DNA of 64,000 bases from NCBI GenBank assembly GCA_000961585.1, contig LADN01000033.1, positions 1 through 64,000 of the forward strand, given 5' to 3'. Source of the stretch: Peptococcaceae bacterium BRH_c4a (lineage in GTDB: Bacteria; Bacillota; Desulfotomaculia; Desulfotomaculales; Desulfocucumaceae). A program made the position numbers and the translations under genes. The notes under the pieces were generated by a model. That model did not search any database, had not been told where the DNA came from, and saw nothing but the letters and a program-made list of their open reading frames with translations. Position 1 is the stretch's first letter; the number at the start of each line of letters is the position of its first letter. Of the stretch, positions 45,756-54,889 are shown piece by piece.

Positions 45756-46832
45756 TCACTTGAGAGATGACTTCACAAGGTTGTTAACCCTGAATTTACC
45801 ATCCGACAGTTCCCCCTCGGCCACCACCAGTCCGTTTACCACCAACTGGACACAGCCTGCCGCCTGGGGAACATCAACAACCATCCCGGGTTTCAGGTAT
45901 GCAATATCAGCCACCCGACAGTTGATTTTTCCGGCCATCAGAGTGGCTTCCAGCGGAAGGTTCATGGCCACTTCCATGGCCTGTCCGCCAGCAGCATATG
46001 CGGCGGATTCCTCCTGTATCCGGGTCAGCTCTTTGGGGAGTCCCTCCACCCGGACTTCCGACCGCTCCGTTTCCAGTGCCTTCCTGGGAGGCTCAACCCC
46101 CATTTTATCAAAAAGGTAGGCCACCTGTTCCTTGGCCGTTTCAATTCCGGTTATCTGCATTATTGTGGTTTCTAACAAATCACCCACCGAAAGCATGAAC
46201 TGAACCACCACCACCGGCTCATCGGTGGGCAGAGGGTGATGATTGGCTTCTCTAAGATCTTTAACGTGTATCGTTCTGGGCGGAGTTATTTCCACATACT
46301 CGCCAAACATATCCGACAGGGCGGTGGCCGCCGCGCCGTTCATCTGGTTCATGGCCTCCGAGGTAGCGCTGATGGCCATCTCGTCCACCTCAACATTTTC
46401 CGGCCTCCCGTCTCCACCCAACATCAAATCCGCAATGACACCCACGTCGGCTTCTTTTATTACCAGCACATTAAAGCCCTTCAGCCCCTTGGTAAAATCA
46501 ACCTGAATGGTCAGGTAGGGGGTGTCAAAGGAGGAAAACACCTTTTCCTGATAGGCTATATAACTGTTGGGGTTTGATATGTTGACAGGAACTCCCAGCA
46601 GTTCGGACAGAGGGGTGGATGCCGAACCCATGGTGATATTACCTATTTCAGAAATGGCGTCCAACTCCTGAAACAGAAGGTATTCTCCGAAGTCCTCTTC
46701 AGATGTTCCGATTGGCTCCGGCCCCCCCGGAAGGGTTTCAACATTACTGACATCACCGGAAATGCAGTTATTTTCATCCGCCCCACCTCCGCCATTAAGT
46801 AAGGCGTCTATTTCAGCCTGAGACATAGCCAT
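45756..46832 (-). CDS. fliY: Flagellar motor switch phosphatase FliY
   Basis: A 358-residue protein of three parts. The N-terminal MSQAEIDALLNGG peptide binds CheY-P. A CheC-type phosphatase domain shows both active-site helices (ISEIGNITMGSAS; ATSEAMNQMNGAAAT). A SpoA/FliN domain (LPLEATLMAGK… RVNNLVKSS) builds the switch. ATG at 46832 is chosen because GAGGTGG lies 5 nt upstream. No other flagellar genes are in the window, so it is separate from the main cluster. Confidence 0.93.
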   Translation of the reverse strand: MAMSQAEIDALLNGGGGADENNCISGDVSNVETLPGGPEPIGTSEEDFGEYLLFQELDAISEIGNITMGSASTPLSELLGVPVNISNPNSYIAYQEKVFSSFDTPYLTIQVDFTKGLKGFNVLVIKEADVGVIADLMLGGDGRPENVEVDEMAISATSEAMNQMNGAAATALSDMFGEYVEITPPRTIHVKDLREANHHPLPTDEPVVVVQFMLSVGDLLETTIMQITGIETAKEQVAYLFDKMGVEPPRKALETERSEVRVEGLPKELTRIQEESAAYAAGGQAMEVAMNLPLEATLMAGKINCRVADIAYLKPGMVVDVPQAAGCVQLVVNGLVVAEGELSDGKFRVNNLVKSSLK

Positions 46833-46868
46833 ATGTACCACCTCTTAACGCTTTTTGACACATTATTT

Positions 46869-47861
46869 TCATTCAAAGGACATCTGTCCGCCGCTTCCAA
46901 AAACCATGCTGGCCTTGTAGGAAAGCCTGTGAATGGCCTTGATATACCTGATGGTTTTGTTTTTATTGCGCATGACCAGGGAATGGGTTTCGGCCATATC
47001 CCTGCCCAGCATGCGCACCCCCTTGAGCAGTTCCCCGTCTGTCACTCCGGTGGCGGCAAAAATGGCGTCATTTCCCTTTACCATGTCATCCAGATAGAGT
47101 ATTTTACTGATATCCTGTATGCCCATCTGAGCACACCGGGCCCTCTCCTTGTCGTCCTCCGGCCATAGCCTTGCCTGCATTTCACCCCCCAGGCATTTAA
47201 GGGCGGCGGCGGCGATTACGCCTTCCGGCGCTCCCCCGATACCAACACACAGATCGATTCCGGTTTCCGGGATGGCTGTATATATGGCGGACCCCACGTC
47301 ACCGTCACCTATGAGCCTGACCCTGGCCCCGGCATTTCTCACGGCCTCTATTATTCCCTGGTGCCGGGGGCGGTCCAGAATCATAACGGTACAGTCGGAT
47401 ATACGCTTGTCGTTGGCCCTGGCAACTATTTCCAGGGTCTTTTCAATGGGATCGTCGATATGTATTTTTCCTGCCGCCCTTGGCCCCACCGCTATTTTCT
47501 GCATATACATGTCCGGGGCGTGCAGCAGGTTGCCCCTGTCGGCTATGGCCACCACCGAAAGCGCATTGGGCAGCCCCTTGGCCAGTATGTTGGTCCCTTC
47601 CAGGGGATCCACGGCCACATCCACCTCAGGAGAAAGGGCGTTGCCAAGCCTCTCACCTATATATAGCATCGGCGCTTCATCCATTTCACCTTCACCAATC
47701 ACCACGGTGCCGTTTATTGCCACGGTATCAAACATAGCCCTCATGGCGTTGGTTGCAGCGCCATCGGCCTCGTTTTTCCGCCCGCGGCCCATCCATTGCG
47801 AGGCCGCCAGCGCAGCCACCTCGGTTACTCTTACCAGTTCCAGGGTTAGCTCCCGGTCCAT
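46869..47861 (-). CDS. glpX: Fructose-1,6-bisphosphatase class II
   Basis: GlpX (330 aa) removes the 1-phosphate of fructose 1,6-bisphosphate in gluconeogenesis. Metal and substrate motifs are [27 protein letters not shown] and [21 protein letters not shown] at 47861 follows CAGGGAG by about 9 nt. It is 36 bp upstream of fliY on the same strand, an odd pairing that may only reflect shared transcription. Confidence 0.95.
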   Translation of the reverse strand: MDRELTLELVRVTEVAALAASQWMGRGRKNEADGAATNAMRAMFDTVAINGTVVIGEGEMDEAPMLYIGERLGNALSPEVDVAVDPLEGTNILAKGLPNALSVVAIADRGNLLHAPDMYMQKIAVGPRAAGKIHIDDPIEKTLEIVARANDKRISDCTVMILDRPRHQGIIEAVRNAGARVRLIGDGDVGSAIYTAIPETGIDLCVGIGGAPEGVIAAAALKCLGGEMQARLWPEDDKERARCAQMGIQDISKILYLDDMVKGNDAIFAATGVTDGELLKGVRMLGRDMAETHSLVMRNKNKTIRYIKAIHRLSYKASMVFGSGGQMSFE

Positions 47862-48024
47862 AAATTCACACTCCCTGAAAAATTTTGAAATAATTGAATC
47901 AGGATAATTATATTGTAGCACAATATAAAGTTAAGATGGACTATATAATTGTTTTATTGAAATTGAGCAGGCTTAGAAGGGAGAGGCGTAACGCCCTCCC
48001 TCTCTTTTGATCAGTCCGATTTTA

Positions 48025-48840
48025 TTACCTGTTAATACGGGTCATCAGCGCCAGGGTGATTTCTCCGGGCATTCCGCTCCCCACCGGCCCATTACCTATG
48101 CGGGTCAGGGGCATTACACCCATCAGTGCGTTGGTAATGAAAGATTCTTCTGCCGAGGATAGTTCACCGGGATGAATGCTTTTTTCTTCTACAGATATTC
48201 CCATGCAGGAGCACTCCTCCAGCACACGCCGCCTGGTAATGCCCGGCAGCAGGCCGCACCGGGGATGCGGGGTTTTTACCTTCCCCCCGGCCACCAGGAA
48301 GATGTTGCTGACGGCACCCTCGGCCAGACTGCCGGAGTTGTTCAAAAAAAGCGCCTCGTCCCATCCTGCGCCGACTGCCTCGCCCCGGGCCATGATGTTT
48401 TCAAAGTAATTAAGCGTTTTGTGCCTCACCAGCGGCGATCCCTCATTTCTTCTAATGCTGGAAAAGGCCGCGGATAGGCCATTATGATACTGGTCTTCAC
48501 GGTACGTCAGGGGTCTGCCCTGGATGAACATGCTGGGGCCTCCCATTCCTCCTCCGGTGAGGGTCAGGCGCAGGCCTCCCTGTTCCATCCCGTTCTTTTT
48601 GGCCGTAAGGCACAACATTTCTTCAATTTCTCCGGCTCCAAAGGGCACCTTCAACCCAAGTTCCCCGGCCGAAGCAAACAGACGGGACAGATGCCTTTCC
48701 AGCACCAGGGGGCTGCCCCCGGATACCCTTATGGTTTCAAATATACCAATGCCGTAAAGCACGCCCTGGTCGCTGATCGGTACCGAACCTTGCCCGGCCC
48801 CCAGGTATTCACCGTTAAAACAGACAATATCCATATTCAT
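48025..48840 (-). CDS. pabC: Aminodeoxychorismate lyase, class IV aminotransferase fold
   Basis: A 271-residue PLP enzyme. The catalytic Lys lies in VRHKTLNYFENIMAR, with the class IV hallmarks DQGVLYGIGIFETIR, EALFLNNSGSLAEGAVSNIFLV and PGITRRRVLEE. Fold-type IV members include branched-chain aminotransferases and D-amino-acid aminotransferases; its place after pabA-pabB makes 4-amino-4-deoxychorismate lyase (p-aminobenzoate release) the likely role. Confidence 0.85.
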   Translation of the reverse strand: MNMDIVCFNGEYLGAGQGSVPISDQGVLYGIGIFETIRVSGGSPLVLERHLSRLFASAGELGLKVPFGAGEIEEMLCLTAKKNGMEQGGLRLTLTGGGMGGPSMFIQGRPLTYREDQYHNGLSAAFSSIRRNEGSPLVRHKTLNYFENIMARGEAVGAGWDEALFLNNSGSLAEGAVSNIFLVAGGKVKTPHPRCGLLPGITRRRVLEECSCMGISVEEKSIHPGELSSAEESFITNALMGVMPLTRIGNGPVGSGMPGEITLALMTRINR

Positions 48841-48905
48841 AAACTCCTGTATTTTCTGGCTTTAAGCTTTAAGCTCAACCAATTCATCTGTTCGAACTTC
48901 GAACC

Positions 48906-50348
48906 TCACGACCCCAGCAGGGCTTTCACCAGCGCTTGTGCCTTATCCAGTGTTTCCACGTATTCCGATTCGGGGTGGGAATCGATGGTAAGTCCCCCCC
49001 CCACCTGGAAATATATTTTTTCAGGAGTAAACAACAGAGTCCTTATAACTATATTCAAATCGGCATCCCCGTTAAATCCCAGATACCCTATGGCTCCGCA
49101 GTAGATACCCCGCCTTACCGGCTCCAGTTCTTCAATTATTTCCATAGCCCTGATTTTAGGGGCGCCGGTTATTGAACCCCCGGGGAAAGAGGCCTTTAAC
49201 AAACCCATAACACCACCGTTCTCCAGCCTGCCCACAACTGTGGAAACCAGGTGAAAAACGGTGGGGTACTCCTCCAGCCGGTACAGTTCCGCAACATGTA
49301 CCGTTCCCGGAACACACACCCTTCCCAAATCGTTTCTCTCCAGGTCCACTATCATTACCAGCTCGGCCCTGTCTTTTTCGCTATTCCACAGTTCCTCCCG
49401 CAGTATGCCGTCCTCCAGGGGGTTCCTGCCCCTGGGCCGGGTGCCTTTGATGGGCCTGGTTTCCACCATGCCCCCGGATACCTTGAGGAATCTTTCAGGA
49501 GAGGCGCTGACCACCTGCAGATGGCCACAATTTATATAGGCCGCCATGGGAGCCGGATTTATCTTCCGTAATCTCCTATACACATCCCACGGCCGGTCCC
49601 TGCCTGGAAAGCTGAAGCGCTGGGAAAGGTTTACCTGAAATATGTCGCCGGCCGCTATATATTCCCTGGCCCTTTCAACCACCTGGCAGTAACTTCCCCT
49701 GTCAAAATCCGAAATCATTCCTGGCTGGTGGGCATCAGCAGGTCCGCCGATAATCTCCGTTACCTTTTCCGGGGATTCTTTTATTCTTATGCTTTTTCTT
49801 ATTTGATCTTCCAGCCAGTCCAGGCGCTCCCCCGCCCTGCGTTCTTTCTTCAGCGCATCCTGTTCCGGTTTGCCTGTGGATACAAGGTAAACCGACCGGC
49901 CCACATGATCCAGGGCGGCCACCACGTCGTAAAATCCCAGCCAGCAGTCCTCAACGTTGATGTCGTCGGCGGCTTTTTCCGGCAGTTTCTCCAGCTGTCT
50001 GCCCATATCATAGGAAAAAAAACCGGCGGCGCCGCCAAAAAAAGGAATGGGGCATTCCACCCCTTCCATCTTGTGCTGTCTCATCAGATCATCTATGATA
50101 TCAAAGGGATTCCCCAGTCTGATTTCTGTTTCCCCGGCCCGGGGCCCGCGCCTGGTTTCAATACATACCCGGTTCCCCCTGGATGTAACAATCATAAAGG
50201 GATCCGCCGATATAAAAGAATACCTGGATAAACCCTCCATGATCAGCCCGCTGTCCAGCAGTATACTGCCGGGAATATCGGCCATGCCGTTAAAGAACGA
50301 CACGGTGTCAGGTTCCAGATCAAGTTTTTTAAGCAGATACGGTTTCAC
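48906..50348 (-). CDS. pabB: Aminodeoxychorismate synthase component I
   Basis: A 480-residue chorismate-using enzyme. The C-terminal half holds [36 protein letters not shown] and [22 protein letters not shown]. The Lys in PIKGT is the PabB mark; anthranilate synthase has Ala there (PIAGT). GTG at 50348, with GGGGGG 6 nt upstream, overlaps the pabA end. It works with PabA to make 4-amino-4-deoxychorismate for folate. Confidence 0.93.
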   Translation of the reverse strand: MKPYLLKKLDLEPDTVSFFNGMADIPGSILLDSGLIMEGLSRYSFISADPFMIVTSRGNRVCIETRRGPRAGETEIRLGNPFDIIDDLMRQHKMEGVECPIPFFGGAAGFFSYDMGRQLEKLPEKAADDINVEDCWLGFYDVVAALDHVGRSVYLVSTGKPEQDALKKERRAGERLDWLEDQIRKSIRIKESPEKVTEIIGGPADAHQPGMISDFDRGSYCQVVERAREYIAAGDIFQVNLSQRFSFPGRDRPWDVYRRLRKINPAPMAAYINCGHLQVVSASPERFLKVSGGMVETRPIKGTRPRGRNPLEDGILREELWNSEKDRAELVMIVDLERNDLGRVCVPGTVHVAELYRLEEYPTVFHLVSTVVGRLENGGVMGLLKASFPGGSITGAPKIRAMEIIEELEPVRRGIYCGAIGYLGFNGDADLNIVIRTLLFTPEKIYFQVGGGLTIDSHPESEYVETLDKAQALVKALLGS

Positions 50349-50928
50349 GAAGAACCCCCCGGATCCCAAGAAAATTTTTCAGCATCATTTTTCCGCAGTG
50401 GGTTAGTATGGACTCCGGATGAAACTGAACTCCCTCGACCCAATATTCCCGGTGCCTTAGGCCCATAATCTCCCCCTCACCGGTAAGGGCGGTAACCTCC
50501 AGGCATTCCGGCAATCCTTTGTTGCTGACCAGCAATGAATGATATCTGCCTACTTCCAGTGCAGAAGGGAGTCCTGAAAAAATACCCCTGCCGTCATGCC
50601 TGATAATTGAAGTTTTACCGTGCATGGGCCGGTGGGCCCTTACCACCCTCCCCCCGAAGGCCTGACCGATGGCCTGGTGCCCCAGGCATACACCCAGTAT
50701 CGGTATTTTACCCGAGAACTGCCTTACCATTTCCAGGGAAATACCTGCCTCATCGGGGGTGCAGGGTCCCGGTGATATGATGATGTGATCGGGATTGATT
50801 TTCTTGACCTCTTCCGGCCCAATACTGTCGTTGCGGCAAACCTGAACCTCCTGGCCCATTTCCCTCAGGTACTGAACCAGGTTGTATACGAAGGAATCGT
50901 AGTTGTCAATCATTAATACCAACTGCAA
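50329..50928 (-). CDS. pabA: Aminodeoxychorismate/anthranilate synthase glutamine amidotransferase
   Basis: A 199-residue type 1 glutaminase. The nucleophile is in [13 protein letters not shown], the His/Glu of the triad in VQFHPESIL, and the start [16 protein letters not shown] is typical. In Firmicutes this subunit often serves both PabB and TrpE, which explains why it can be under tryptophan control. It is the first gene of pabABC and is preceded by a 110-nt leader with a terminator. Confidence 0.94.
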   Translation of the reverse strand: MQLVLMIDNYDSFVYNLVQYLREMGQEVQVCRNDSIGPEEVKKINPDHIIISPGPCTPDEAGISLEMVRQFSGKIPILGVCLGHQAIGQAFGGRVVRAHRPMHGKTSIIRHDGRGIFSGLPSALEVGRYHSLLVSNKGLPECLEVTALTGEGEIMGLRHREYWVEGVQFHPESILTHCGKMMLKNFLGIRGVLRETVSA

Positions 50929-50939
50929 TCACCTCTCCC

Positions 50940-51082
50940 AATAAAAAAAGACCAGCATAAATACGCCGGTCCTCACCCCGAAAGCTCCGAGTCGTCTCGT
51001 CAAAACCTGCTCTCAACTCTTATACACTCAGCTCGTCTTATCTTTGGAAAAAAGTATAACACTAAAATAGCCTACACCTCAA
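50940..51082 (-). promoter_or_regulatory. pabA promoter and attenuator-like leader with NAG triplets
   Basis: On the minus strand TTGAGG (51077-51082) and TTATAC (51054-51059) are 17 bp apart. Just after the expected start, AAG, GAG, GAG, (UAU), GAG, GAG, CAG occur at an exact 5-nt pitch (51039 down to 51007), with another GAG at 50998. AGCTGAGT (51026-51033) can pair with ACTCGGAGCT (50983-50992). A terminator (GACCGGC, GCTGGTC, T7) lies at 50943-50971, 20 nt before pabA. The triplets look like a TRAP-binding site; that is inference. Confidence 0.6.
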
Positions 51083-51149
51083 CTGAAAAAGACGGTCATC
51101 TAAAAAAAAATTGCATGGCGCTGTTTTTATTATAAAATGTATTATAACA

Positions 51150-51292
51150 GTCTCCCTATAGGGAGACTTGCGGTCAGCGGTCAGCTCTCAGCAATCAGCA
51201 TTTAGGAGAATAAAAGCTGATATTTCTGCTGATTATTCTGAGTTCTCATATCTAAGAGCTGACGGCTGATAGCTGATAGCTGACAGCTTTTT
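51150..51292 (+). repeat. Word-repeat hairpin and T-tract directly upstream of aldehyde oxidoreductase
   Basis: GTCTCCCTATAGGGAGAC (51150-51167) is a perfect dyad. It is followed by GTCAGC/ATCAGC words (51171-51200) and their inverse, GCTGAC/GCTGAT words (51257-51287), ending in TTTTTTT just before the AGAGGAGG ribosome site. The long hairpin plus T-run would work as a terminator facing the gene. A regulatory role is inference. Confidence 0.55.
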
Positions 51293-51308
51293 TTAGAGGA
51301 GGTTTATA

Positions 51309-53099
51309 ATGACATTCGGCTGGCACGGAAAGCTTCTAAGGATAAACCTGGCCAACAAAACCATTGGCCGGGAAAGCATAGACCCCGGCATACTGCACCG
51401 GTGGATAGGGGGCCGGGGGCTGGGTGTGGCCTTATTGGCCCGAGAAGTACCCCCTTCCCCGGACCCTCCCGGCATAGAAAACAAGCTGATATTCTCGGCG
51501 GGACCCCTTACCGGGACAGGCGCCCCCGGATCCGGAAGGTTTTCCCTGGTCTCCCGATCCCCCCTGACCGGCACCATTTTTGACTGCAACGCCGGGGGAT
51601 TATGGGGAATAATGCTAAAGAAATGCGGTTATGACGCCCTTATCATAGAGGGCGGAAGCAGCCTTCCCTGTTACCTGGCGGTAATTGACGGCCAGTGCAG
51701 TATTCTGGATGCCGGAGGTCTTTGGGGGCTGGACATACCCTCCTGCTGCAGCGCTTTGAAGGCAGTGCACGGAGACGGCGTCAGTGTAGCCTCCATCGGC
51801 CCAGCCGGGGAAAATGGGGTGCTGCAGGCATCGGTGATTACCGACGACGGCAGGTCCCTGGGGCGCGGCGGCCTCGGGGCGGTAATGGGAGCCAAGAATC
51901 TGAAGGCCGTGGTGCTGATGGGCCGCCAAAAAACCGTCCTGGCAGACCAGGCCAAGTACAAATATATGTTCTGCGAGATCGGTAAATGGATTAAAGCCAA
52001 CCCCATAACCTCCCAGGGCCTTCCGGAATTCGGCACCCCAGTGCTGGTGAATCTGTTTAATGAACTGGGCGCCCTGCCGGCCTATAACTTTCAGAAATCA
52101 TACTTCAGTGGAGCCAATAAAATAAGCGGGGAAACCATAGCCGAGACCGTCACCGTAAAGAGAACCGGCTGCCGGGGCTGCCCGGTGCGCTGCACCAGGG
52201 TAACCAGGGGAAGATCGGGCGCCGGTCACGGCCCCGAATATGAAACCATCTGGTCCATGGGGCCTCAGTGCGGCATAGATGACCTGGATACAATCATAGA
52301 GGCCAACAGGCTGTGCAATATACTGGGTATGGATACCATATCCACCGGGTCAACCCTGGGCTGTGCCATGGAACTGGCCCAAAGGGGTCACCTGGACATA
52401 CCTCTTGGGTTTGGAGATGGGGAAGGCCTTTTGGAAATGATATATAAAATGGCCTACCGTAAAGATGCCGGAGATTCATTGGCCGAAGGGTCATACCGGC
52501 TGGCCTCGGGCTGCGGACAGCCGGGCTACGCCATGCAGGTCAAAAAGCTGGAAATACCTGCCTATGACCCCAGGGGACTTCAGGGCATGGGGCTGGGCTT
52601 CGCCACCTCCAACCGTGGGGCCTGTCACCTGAGGGCCTATATGGTGGGTACAGAGGTATTGGGAATTCCCAAAAGGACAGATCGTTTTTCCACCGGCGGG
52701 AAAGCCGGGCTCACCATATTCAACCAAAATGTCAATGCTGCCATAGACAGCCTGTCTGTCTGCCGTTTCATATGTCTGGCGGTTTCCGAAGAATACTGGG
52801 CCAGGATGCTGACTGCGGTGACCGGAATAAGCTACCAGCCCCAGGACCTGCACCTCATTGGCGAGCGCATCTGGAACCTGGAGCGCCTTTATAATTTAAA
52901 ATCAGGATTCACTTCGGCGGATGACCGGCTTCCCCAAAGGCTTACCGATGAACCGGCAGCCGAAGGGCCCTCCAGGGGGCACGTGGCCCGGCTGGATGAA
53001 ATGATGGGGGAATACTACCGCTTCAGGGGCTGGAGTCCGGACGGAGTCCCCACTGAAACTAAAATAGCCCGACTGGGGCTGGAGGAAATGATATGCTGA
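51309..53099 (+). CDS. Aldehyde ferredoxin oxidoreductase (tungstopterin type)
   Basis: A 596-residue enzyme of the AOR family, which oxidises aldehydes to acids with ferredoxin, using a tungsten bis-pterin and one [4Fe-4S] cluster. The N-terminal domain starts GWHGKLLRINL and contains GPLTGTGAPGSGRFSLVSRSPLTG. Three cluster ligands are in TGCRGCPVRC, and the fourth is probably in LSVCRFICLA. AGAGGAGG lies 7 nt before the ATG. Its last 7 nt overlap the aldolase gene, so the two products are likely made together. Confidence 0.93.
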   Translation: MTFGWHGKLLRINLANKTIGRESIDPGILHRWIGGRGLGVALLAREVPPSPDPPGIENKLIFSAGPLTGTGAPGSGRFSLVSRSPLTGTIFDCNAGGLWGIMLKKCGYDALIIEGGSSLPCYLAVIDGQCSILDAGGLWGLDIPSCCSALKAVHGDGVSVASIGPAGENGVLQASVITDDGRSLGRGGLGAVMGAKNLKAVVLMGRQKTVLADQAKYKYMFCEIGKWIKANPITSQGLPEFGTPVLVNLFNELGALPAYNFQKSYFSGANKISGETIAETVTVKRTGCRGCPVRCTRVTRGRSGAGHGPEYETIWSMGPQCGIDDLDTIIEANRLCNILGMDTISTGSTLGCAMELAQRGHLDIPLGFGDGEGLLEMIYKMAYRKDAGDSLAEGSYRLASGCGQPGYAMQVKKLEIPAYDPRGLQGMGLGFATSNRGACHLRAYMVGTEVLGIPKRTDRFSTGGKAGLTIFNQNVNAAIDSLSVCRFICLAVSEEYWARMLTAVTGISYQPQDLHLIGERIWNLERLYNLKSGFTSADDRLPQRLTDEPAAEGPSRGHVARLDEMMGEYYRFRGWSPDGVPTETKIARLGLEEMIC

Positions 53100-53683
53100 A
53101 AACCTTTCAACAGATAGGCCGCGATCTTTTTAAGGCCGGACTGAACAGTTCCCACAGCGGCAACATCAGTATCCGGTCCGGAGACAGAATTATTATAACC
53201 AGGCGGGGTTCCATGCTGGGCCACCTTCAGGAGGGAGACCTGATAGAAACCGGACTGGAAAAAAACGACAGCCGGATCACCCTGGCGTCCACCGAAATTA
53301 AGGTACACCGGGCCATTTACCGGAAAACTTCGGCCCTGGCCGTAGTTCACGCCCATCCTCCCTACGCCATATCCCTTTCCCTGCTGGAGGACGAGATTGT
53401 TCCGCTGGATTCTGAAGGGTCGTACCTGCTGCACAGAATCCCGGTGGTTCGGGCCGAGCATACCATTGGATCCAGCGAGCTGGAGGAAATGCTTCCGGAG
53501 GTTTTGAAGGAATACAAGGTGGCCATGGTCAGGGGCCACGGAAGTTTCGCCGTGGGGCAGCTTCCCGAGGAGGCCTACCAGTGGACCTCCAGCCTGGATC
53601 ACAGCAGCAGGATTATTTTTATTACCAGATCCCTGGGCCATAATCCCCTGTCAGTAGGAACACAAAAAAACAAAGTCTGGTAA
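53093..53683 (+). CDS. Class II aldolase, fuculose-1-phosphate type
   Basis: A 196-residue zinc aldolase of the aldolase II/adducin family. Zinc ligands are in VVHAHPPYA and VRGHGSFAVG; the acid Glu is in LASTEIKVHRAIY; the phosphate loop is NSSHSGNISIRSG. Members cleave fuculose-1-phosphate, 5-deoxyribulose-1-phosphate or methylthioribulose-1-phosphate to DHAP plus an aldehyde. Overlap with AOR and closeness to mtnA/mtnP favour the salvage substrates. It is convergent with rlmI. Confidence 0.88.
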   Translation: MLKTFQQIGRDLFKAGLNSSHSGNISIRSGDRIIITRRGSMLGHLQEGDLIETGLEKNDSRITLASTEIKVHRAIYRKTSALAVVHAHPPYAISLSLLEDEIVPLDSEGSYLLHRIPVVRAEHTIGSSELEEMLPEVLKEYKVAMVRGHGSFAVGQLPEEAYQWTSSLDHSSRIIFITRSLGHNPLSVGTQKNKVW

Positions 53684-53690
53684 AACACTA

Positions 53691-54875
53691 TTACAACACT
53701 TGCAGTATTACACATTTAAGGTAATAGGTCTCCGGAGAAGCCGCCAGCATGGGGTGATCCCTGGCCTGCCTGCGGACTTCCACCACCCTGGCCATTCTCC
53801 CGGCATCCATGGCGGCTTGGTTTATAACCTCCATAAACAGATCTTCGCTCATATGGTAGGAGCACGAGCAGGTTAGCAGGAACCCTCCGGGGCGGATCAT
53901 TTTAAAGGCCCTGAGATTAATTTCTTTGTAACCTCTGGCCGCTCCTTCAAGGGCCTTCTTGGATTTGGTAAAGGCGGGCGGGTCCAGAATCACCAGATCA
54001 AACTTCTCTTTTGCCCTCTCCATTGCCCTCAGCTGATCAAAGCTATTGCCCTCCCTGAATGAACAGATATTCTCCACACCGTTTTTGGCGGCATTTCTCC
54101 CGGCCACCTCCAGGGCGGCCCCTGAAATGTCTATACCCAGAACCTCACTGGCCCCGTACCCGGCGGCGTAAACAGAGAAGGTGCCGGTATGGCAAAAGCA
54201 GTCCAGAACCCTGGCCCCTTTACAAAGGCTTTCCAGAGCCATCCTGTTTTCCCTCTGATCCAGAAAATAGCCGGTTTTCTGTCCTCCGGCCAGATCCACC
54301 TCAAATATCCTGCCGTTTTCCTTTATCTCCACCATGGTGTTGAATTCATCGCCGATAAAGCCGGTCTTAAGGGGCAGTCCTTCCAGTTGCCTGACACTGA
54401 CATCGTTCCGCTCGTATATTCCCGCCGGTCTGATAAGACTATTCAGTACTTCGGCAATGGTATCCTTATGTATGTCAATTCCCAGGGCAAGGGTCTGCAT
54501 CACCAGGTAATCACCGAACTTATCCACCACCAGCGCCGGAAGAAAGTCAGCCTCGGCAAACACCACGCGGAAGGCGTTGGTGTCTTTTACAACCTTCTGC
54601 CGGTATTCCCAGGCCGACTTAATACGCCTCTGGAAAAAGTCGCTGTTTATTTCTTCTTCCCTGTTTCTGGTCAGGATACGCACCAGTATCTGGGAGGCCG
54701 GGTTGATATAACCCTTCCCCAGGAATCCTCCCCGGAAATCCAATACCTCAACAATATCGCCGGGGCTGAATTCCCCCTCTATATTTCCAACCTCTGTCCG
54801 GTAAACCCAGGAATGTCCCCCGGCCACCCTCGGGTGCCGGCCCCTGGCCAATTTAACAGTCGCCGTTACTGTCAC
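53691..54875 (-). CDS. rlmI: RlmI-type 23S rRNA (cytosine-C5) methyltransferase
   Basis: A 394-residue SAM-dependent methyltransferase. The N-terminal 75 residues are a PUA domain (ARGRHPRVAGGHSWVYRTEV). A middle EEHUD-like part precedes the Rossmann methylase with SAM motif VLDCFCHTGTFSVYAAGYGA, LVILDPPAFTKSK and LTCSCSYHMS (catalytic Cys region). GTG at 54875 lies 14 bp after the deaminase gene. Being a methyltransferase it also yields SAH, the substrate of the upstream genes. Confidence 0.88.
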   Translation of the reverse strand: MTVTATVKLARGRHPRVAGGHSWVYRTEVGNIEGEFSPGDIVEVLDFRGGFLGKGYINPASQILVRILTRNREEEINSDFFQRRIKSAWEYRQKVVKDTNAFRVVFAEADFLPALVVDKFGDYLVMQTLALGIDIHKDTIAEVLNSLIRPAGIYERNDVSVRQLEGLPLKTGFIGDEFNTMVEIKENGRIFEVDLAGGQKTGYFLDQRENRMALESLCKGARVLDCFCHTGTFSVYAAGYGASEVLGIDISGAALEVAGRNAAKNGVENICSFREGNSFDQLRAMERAKEKFDLVILDPPAFTKSKKALEGAARGYKEINLRAFKMIRPGGFLLTCSCSYHMSEDLFMEVINQAAMDAGRMARVVEVRRQARDHPMLAASPETYYLKCVILQVL

Positions 54876-54889
54876 CTCTTTCCACCCCT

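Noticed and set aside
48906-50928. trpEG rather than pabBA
   Set aside because: The large subunit has PIKGT (PabB Lys) and is followed by a PabC-type lyase; no other trp genes are near.
50940-51060. Tetrahydrofolate riboswitch upstream of pabABC
   Set aside because: The leader does not show the conserved THF aptamer segments that I know; triplets at 5-nt pitch fit a protein site better.
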